Source of the DNA: an uncultured Faecalibacterium sp.
Lineage (GTDB): Bacteria; Bacillota; Clostridia; Oscillospirales; Ruminococcaceae
Reading direction: 5' to 3'
DNA length: 16,453 nucleotides
NCBI GenBank assembly: GCA_934526125.1
Contig: CAKSZU010000045.1
Coordinates: 1-16,453, forward strand
Positions within the stretch are counted from its first letter, which is position 1, and each line of letters begins with the position of its first letter. Made by a program: the position numbers and the translations under genes. The notes beneath the pieces were generated by a model. That model was not told where the DNA came from and made no database searches. It saw nothing but the letters and a program-made list of their open reading frames with translations. Of the stretch, positions 14,693 through 16,453 are shown piece by piece.

Positions 14693-14709
14693 TAGACAGA
14701 TTCCGTCTA
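14668..14709. promoter_or_regulatory. Paired 17-bp dyads, candidate operators of the XRE regulator
   Basis: TAGATAGTTTTTATCTA (14668-14684) and TAGACAGATTCCGTCTA (14693-14709) are both 17-bp dyads sharing the pattern TAGAYAGNTT....TCTA, centres 25 bp apart. The first fills the spacer of the lipoprotein promoter, the second lies toward the regulator. Two like sites between a regulator and its divergent neighbour are typical of autoregulation plus target control. Confidence 0.6.
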
Positions 14710-14739
14710 ATCTATCCTATACTCAGGAGGTTAGACATT

Positions 14740-14955
14740 ATGAAAAATCGACTGAAAGACCTGCGGGAAGACCACGATTTCACACAGCAGATGGTTGCCG
14801 ACAAAATCGGCATCACCCAGCGCAAATACAGTTATATTGAAACTGGCACACAACAGCTGACTGCTGAAGTTCTCATTCCTCTTGCGCAATTGTATCATGT
14901 CAGTATTGACTACCTTTTGTGTCAGACCGACCGCCCGGAGCGTTACTCTGATTAA
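14740..14955 (+). CDS. XRE/Cro-CI family helix-turn-helix regulator (71 aa)
   Basis: Single-domain DNA-binding protein. The whole length is one HTH_3 fold: RLKDLREDHDFTQQMVADKIGITQRKYSYIETGTQQLTAEVLIPLAQLYHVSIDYLL. The recognition helix is around ITQRKYSYIE and the family-typical tail is S-I-D-Y-L-L. It has no sensor or peptidase domain. AGGAGG lies 9-10 nt before the ATG. It is divergent from the Tat lipoprotein and ends at a strong terminator. The two dyads upstream probably are its operators. Such small regulators are frequent in accessory islands; no phage genes are adjacent. Confidence 0.92.
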   Translation: MKNRLKDLREDHDFTQQMVADKIGITQRKYSYIETGTQQLTAEVLIPLAQLYHVSIDYLLCQTDRPERYSD

Positions 14956-14967
14956 ATTTCAACATCA

Positions 14968-14995
14968 AAAGGGCCGCCATGGGGCGGCCCTTTCT
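14968..14995. terminator. Terminator between converging XRE and 40-aa peptide genes
   Basis: A perfect 11-bp stem, AAAGGGCCGCC with GGCGGCCCTTT, around an ATGG tetraloop, followed by a short T-rich tract on the plus strand. The minus strand has a weaker T-rich tract, so it may serve both genes. Confidence 0.8.
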
Positions 14996-14996
14996 A

Positions 14997-15119
14997 TTAT
15001 GACTTTTTCTTGTACTTCAGCGGGGTCTGCACCTCGGCGCGGATGCGGGTCAGATCTTGCCGTGTCTCCTGGGTGCTGCGCAGGATGGCATCCAGCCCCT
15101 TTTTCGTCAATAATTCCAT
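14997..15119 (-). CDS. Small basic hypothetical protein (40 aa)
   Basis: Function unknown. On the minus strand AAAGGAG, 7 nt before ATG (15117-15119), opens a frame of 40 codons ending TAA. It reads MELLTKKGLDAILRSTQETR, then QDLTRIRAEVQTPLKYKKKS: an amphipathic helix with heptad-like Leu/Ile spacing and a Lys-rich end. A TGTTACACT extended -10-like element lies upstream near 15150. It is convergent with the XRE gene and shares its terminator. No family recognised; the spacing and clean ribosome binding site make it a likely real microprotein. Confidence 0.55.
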   Translation of the reverse strand: MELLTKKGLDAILRSTQETRQDLTRIRAEVQTPLKYKKKS

Positions 15120-15196
15120 ACCAATTCTCCTTTCGTTGTGTATTCAGTGTAACAGGAGAATCTGTAGAAAGCATAAGGGAGAGTTCTCTTTTCTGT

Positions 15197-15877
15197 TCAG
15201 ATACGTTCTTTCAGACGCTCATCCTTACCGTACCAGAAATAGCGAAGCCAGAGCAAGGCCGCACCAAGCAAAATGCTGCCGATCGTAAACGGCCAGACGG
15301 GAAAGCGTATAAATATGATCTGCCCAAACATCTGGTGCAAAACGGAACCGATCCCATAGAGCACTATAATATAAAGAAGCAGATATCCCGCATATTTTAG
15401 ACGATGTTCGCAGGGTGGGAATCCAACCCGTTCCATCATCCGCCGGAACAAATAATACGATGACACCATGCAAACGCAAAGCTGAATAATATACCCCAGC
15501 GAGATCACAAAGTGATAATCCGGAACGGCGGAAAGAATCAGCGGATACAGAAGCAGCCCTTCTATGCCATATCCAAAAAAGCATAGCAGTGGAATTGCAA
15601 TCGTAAGAAAATCAAGCCAGCTCAACCGTTTTAAGCCGGACTTCACTTCCTCCACAAATGTTTTTGCGTCTGAGATCACGCCGAACAATTCATTTCCTTC
15701 TTCATTTGCCCGCACAGCGATATCAAGCAAATCACTGTAAACAAGTTCTACGCCGCACACATCCCAACTGATACGACGCAGATATCGAACCACTTCTTTA
15801 ACCTGCTGCTGACTTTTTTCGTTGAGCAATTTTGTACGCAGACGGTTCGCTCTTCGCAAGGTGAAATAGTTATTCAT
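15197..15877 (-). CDS. Multi-pass membrane protein encoded with PadR regulator
   Basis: 226 aa, no confident family. Residues 1-85 are soluble (LRRANRLRTKLLNEKSQQQVKEVVRYLRRI, then DAKTFVEEVKSGLKRL) and resemble by eye the N-terminal region of DUF1048/DUF1700-type partners of PadR regulators. Four to five hydrophobic segments follow (WLDFLTIAIPLLCFFGYGI, VISLGYIIQLCVCMVSSYYLF, YAGYLLLYIIVLYGIG, WPFTIGSILLGAALLWLRYFWY), ending in a charged KDERLKERI tail. The ATG overlaps the padR stop codon by 4 nt (ATGA) with GGGAGG upstream, so translation is coupled. By analogy it may act in the same membrane-stress or drug-response circuit. It is AT-richer than the housekeeping genes. Confidence 0.75.
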   Translation of the reverse strand: MNNYFTLRRANRLRTKLLNEKSQQQVKEVVRYLRRISWDVCGVELVYSDLLDIAVRANEEGNELFGVISDAKTFVEEVKSGLKRLSWLDFLTIAIPLLCFFGYGIEGLLLYPLILSAVPDYHFVISLGYIIQLCVCMVSSYYLFRRMMERVGFPPCEHRLKYAGYLLLYIIVLYGIGSVLHQMFGQIIFIRFPVWPFTIGSILLGAALLWLRYFWYGKDERLKERI

Positions 15878-16203
15878 CTTCTATCCTCCCGAAAAATCTT
15901 TTCTACCAAACCGCACAGTCGGTTCCATTCCTGTTGAAAATCTAAAAGAGAATCCGTCCCCTTTTCGGTGATCACATAGTACTTTCGGCTTGGCCCCTTG
16001 GGAGAAGGTCGCCGCTCCACTGTCACCTTCTCCTGTTGCTCCAGGCGTAAAAGCAGAGGATATAGCGTGCTTTCGCTGATCTCTGCAAAACCGACCTGTT
16101 TTAACTGCATCACTATTTCATAGCCATAGGTTGGTTCTTTTTCAATCAGCCGCAGCACGCAATATTCCAATACACCCTTTAGCAGCTGTGCATTATTTTC
16201 CAA
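15874..16203 (-). CDS. PadR family transcriptional regulator
   Basis: 109-aa winged-helix repressor. The PadR fold is visible as LKGVLEYCVLRLIEKEPTYGYEIVMQL, the recognition segment AEISESTLYPLLLRLEQQ, the wing VTVERRPSPKGPSRKYYVITEKG and a C-terminal dimer helix LLDFQQEWNRLCGLVEKIF. I start at TTG (16201-16203; MENNAQLLKG), 7 nt after AAAGGAGG, since no ATG is available and the family starts here; a further TTG is open at 16233. It is first in a two-gene operon with the membrane protein. Two dyads at its promoter indicate autoregulation. The inducer cannot be told from sequence. Confidence 0.92.
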   Translation of the reverse strand: MENNAQLLKGVLEYCVLRLIEKEPTYGYEIVMQLKQVGFAEISESTLYPLLLRLEQQEKVTVERRPSPKGPSRKYYVITEKGTDSLLDFQQEWNRLCGLVEKIFREDRR

Positions 16204-16222
16204 TCTGCTTCCTCCTTTCTGC

Positions 16223-16269
16223 CTACTATGCAATGCGTTGTAGCTTATCTACATTGTATTACATAGTAG
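16223..16269. promoter_or_regulatory. Tandem dyads at the padR promoter, candidate PadR operators
   Basis: Two 21-bp dyads share the layout CTAC, 2 nt, TGYA-type core, 1 nt, its complement, 2 nt, GTAG: one at 16249-16269 (CTAC..TGTA.TACA..GTAG) covering the -10, one at 16223-16243 (CTAC..TGCA.TGCG..GTAG) near the start of transcription. Centres are 26 bp apart. PadR proteins bind such ATGT/ACAT-containing dyads. Confidence 0.65.
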
Positions 16270-16281
16270 TCAGTTTGTCAA
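16253..16281 (-). promoter_or_regulatory. Promoter of the padR operon
   Basis: On the minus strand consensus TTGACA (16276-16281), 17 bp and TACAAT (16253-16258). Confidence 0.75.
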
Positions 16282-16342
16282 GTAGCCCGCTTTGCGCGGT
16301 TTGCATAAATTATATCTTCGCATTTTGGTAATACACAACAAC

Positions 16343-16374
16343 AAACCCCCAAGGAATTTCTTCCTCAGGGGTTT
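16343..16374 (-). terminator. rRNA operon terminator after 5S
   Basis: On the minus strand AACCCCTGAGGAA pairs with TTCCTTGGGGGTT around a GAAA loop with one internal mismatch, followed by TGTTGTTGTG. It lies directly after the 5S 3' end. Confidence 0.75.
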
Positions 16375-16380
16375 TGTTTA

Positions 16381-16453
16381 AGTCGGCGACTACCTATTTT
16401 CACGCGCCGTTTCCAGCGAACTATCTTGGGCACGAGTGAGCTTAACTTCTGTG
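16381..16453 (-). rRNA. rrf: 5S ribosomal RNA, 3' part (5' part outside window)
   Basis: The reverse strand reads CACAGAAGTTAAGCTCACTC, the highly conserved loop B/helix III segment of bacterial 5S rRNA, then a helix IV/V arm and ends GTAGTCGCCGACT, the 3' strand of helix I. About 73 of the roughly 117 nt are visible. The terminator directly downstream indicates that this is the end of an rRNA operon running leftward. Confidence 0.9.

Noticed and set aside
14740..16233. Prophage or integrative element
   Set aside because: XRE and PadR regulators alone are not enough: no integrase, att repeats, capsid or transposase genes are visible.
1..16453. CRISPR arrays, insertion sequences, tRNA genes
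   Set aside because: No regularly spaced direct repeats, transposase motifs or tRNA cloverleaf with TTCRANY loop were seen on either strand.

Overview
The window looks like chromosomal DNA of a GC-rich Firmicute of the Faecalibacterium/Gemmiger/Subdoligranulum type (Oscillospiraceae). This rests on GC-rich housekeeping genes with strong AGGAGG-type ribosome binding sites, sigma-A-type promoters with 17-bp spacers, a T-box leader, rubrerythrin, BspA-like and S-layer-homology-like surface proteins, and a class II aldolase. The genus is inferred from gene style and was not checked by search. Most genes lie on the minus strand.

Left part (1-4414): a tRNA-maturation block on the minus strand. Transcription runs rnz (RNase Z, 3'-trailer removal) to cca (CCA addition; 4-nt start/stop overlap), then, from its own promoter, mnmA (2-thiolation of U34) to tcdA (cyclisation of t6A37, cut by the window edge). 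A divergent 56-codon membrane peptide lies beside rnz.

Middle part (4415-9080): secreted or surface proteins and remnants. A leucine-rich-repeat/InlB-repeat protein with an SLH-like C-terminus is followed by a decayed tryptophan locus: an intact promoter and T-box Stem I are fused directly to a trpB-like gene that has lost its central catalytic part. Next come a three-domain bacterial Ig-like (Big_2) exported protein and a rubrerythrin whose promoter contains a dyad.

Right-middle part (9075-13976): rlmB (23S rRNA 2'-O-methyltransferase) is followed by an 877-aa membrane protein that reads as a P-type ATPase with every catalytic signature eroded (CPC, DKTGT, HP, TGDN, GDGxNDxP), preceded by a ~250-residue Pro/Glu/Ala-rich segment. 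This is the most unusual protein in the window. A 564-bp intergenic region with a cluster of DnaA-box-like nonamers separates rlmB from divergent fba (fructose-bisphosphate aldolase).

Right end (14050-16453): small AT-richer, accessory-looking modules. A Tat-signal lipoprotein with an NPCBM-like domain is divergent from a 71-aa XRE regulator, with two matching 17-bp dyads between them. A 40-aa basic peptide gene and a PadR regulator/membrane protein pair with two tandem dyads at the promoter follow. The window ends in the 3' portion of a 5S rRNA gene and its terminator, i.e. the tail of an rRNA operon on the minus strand.
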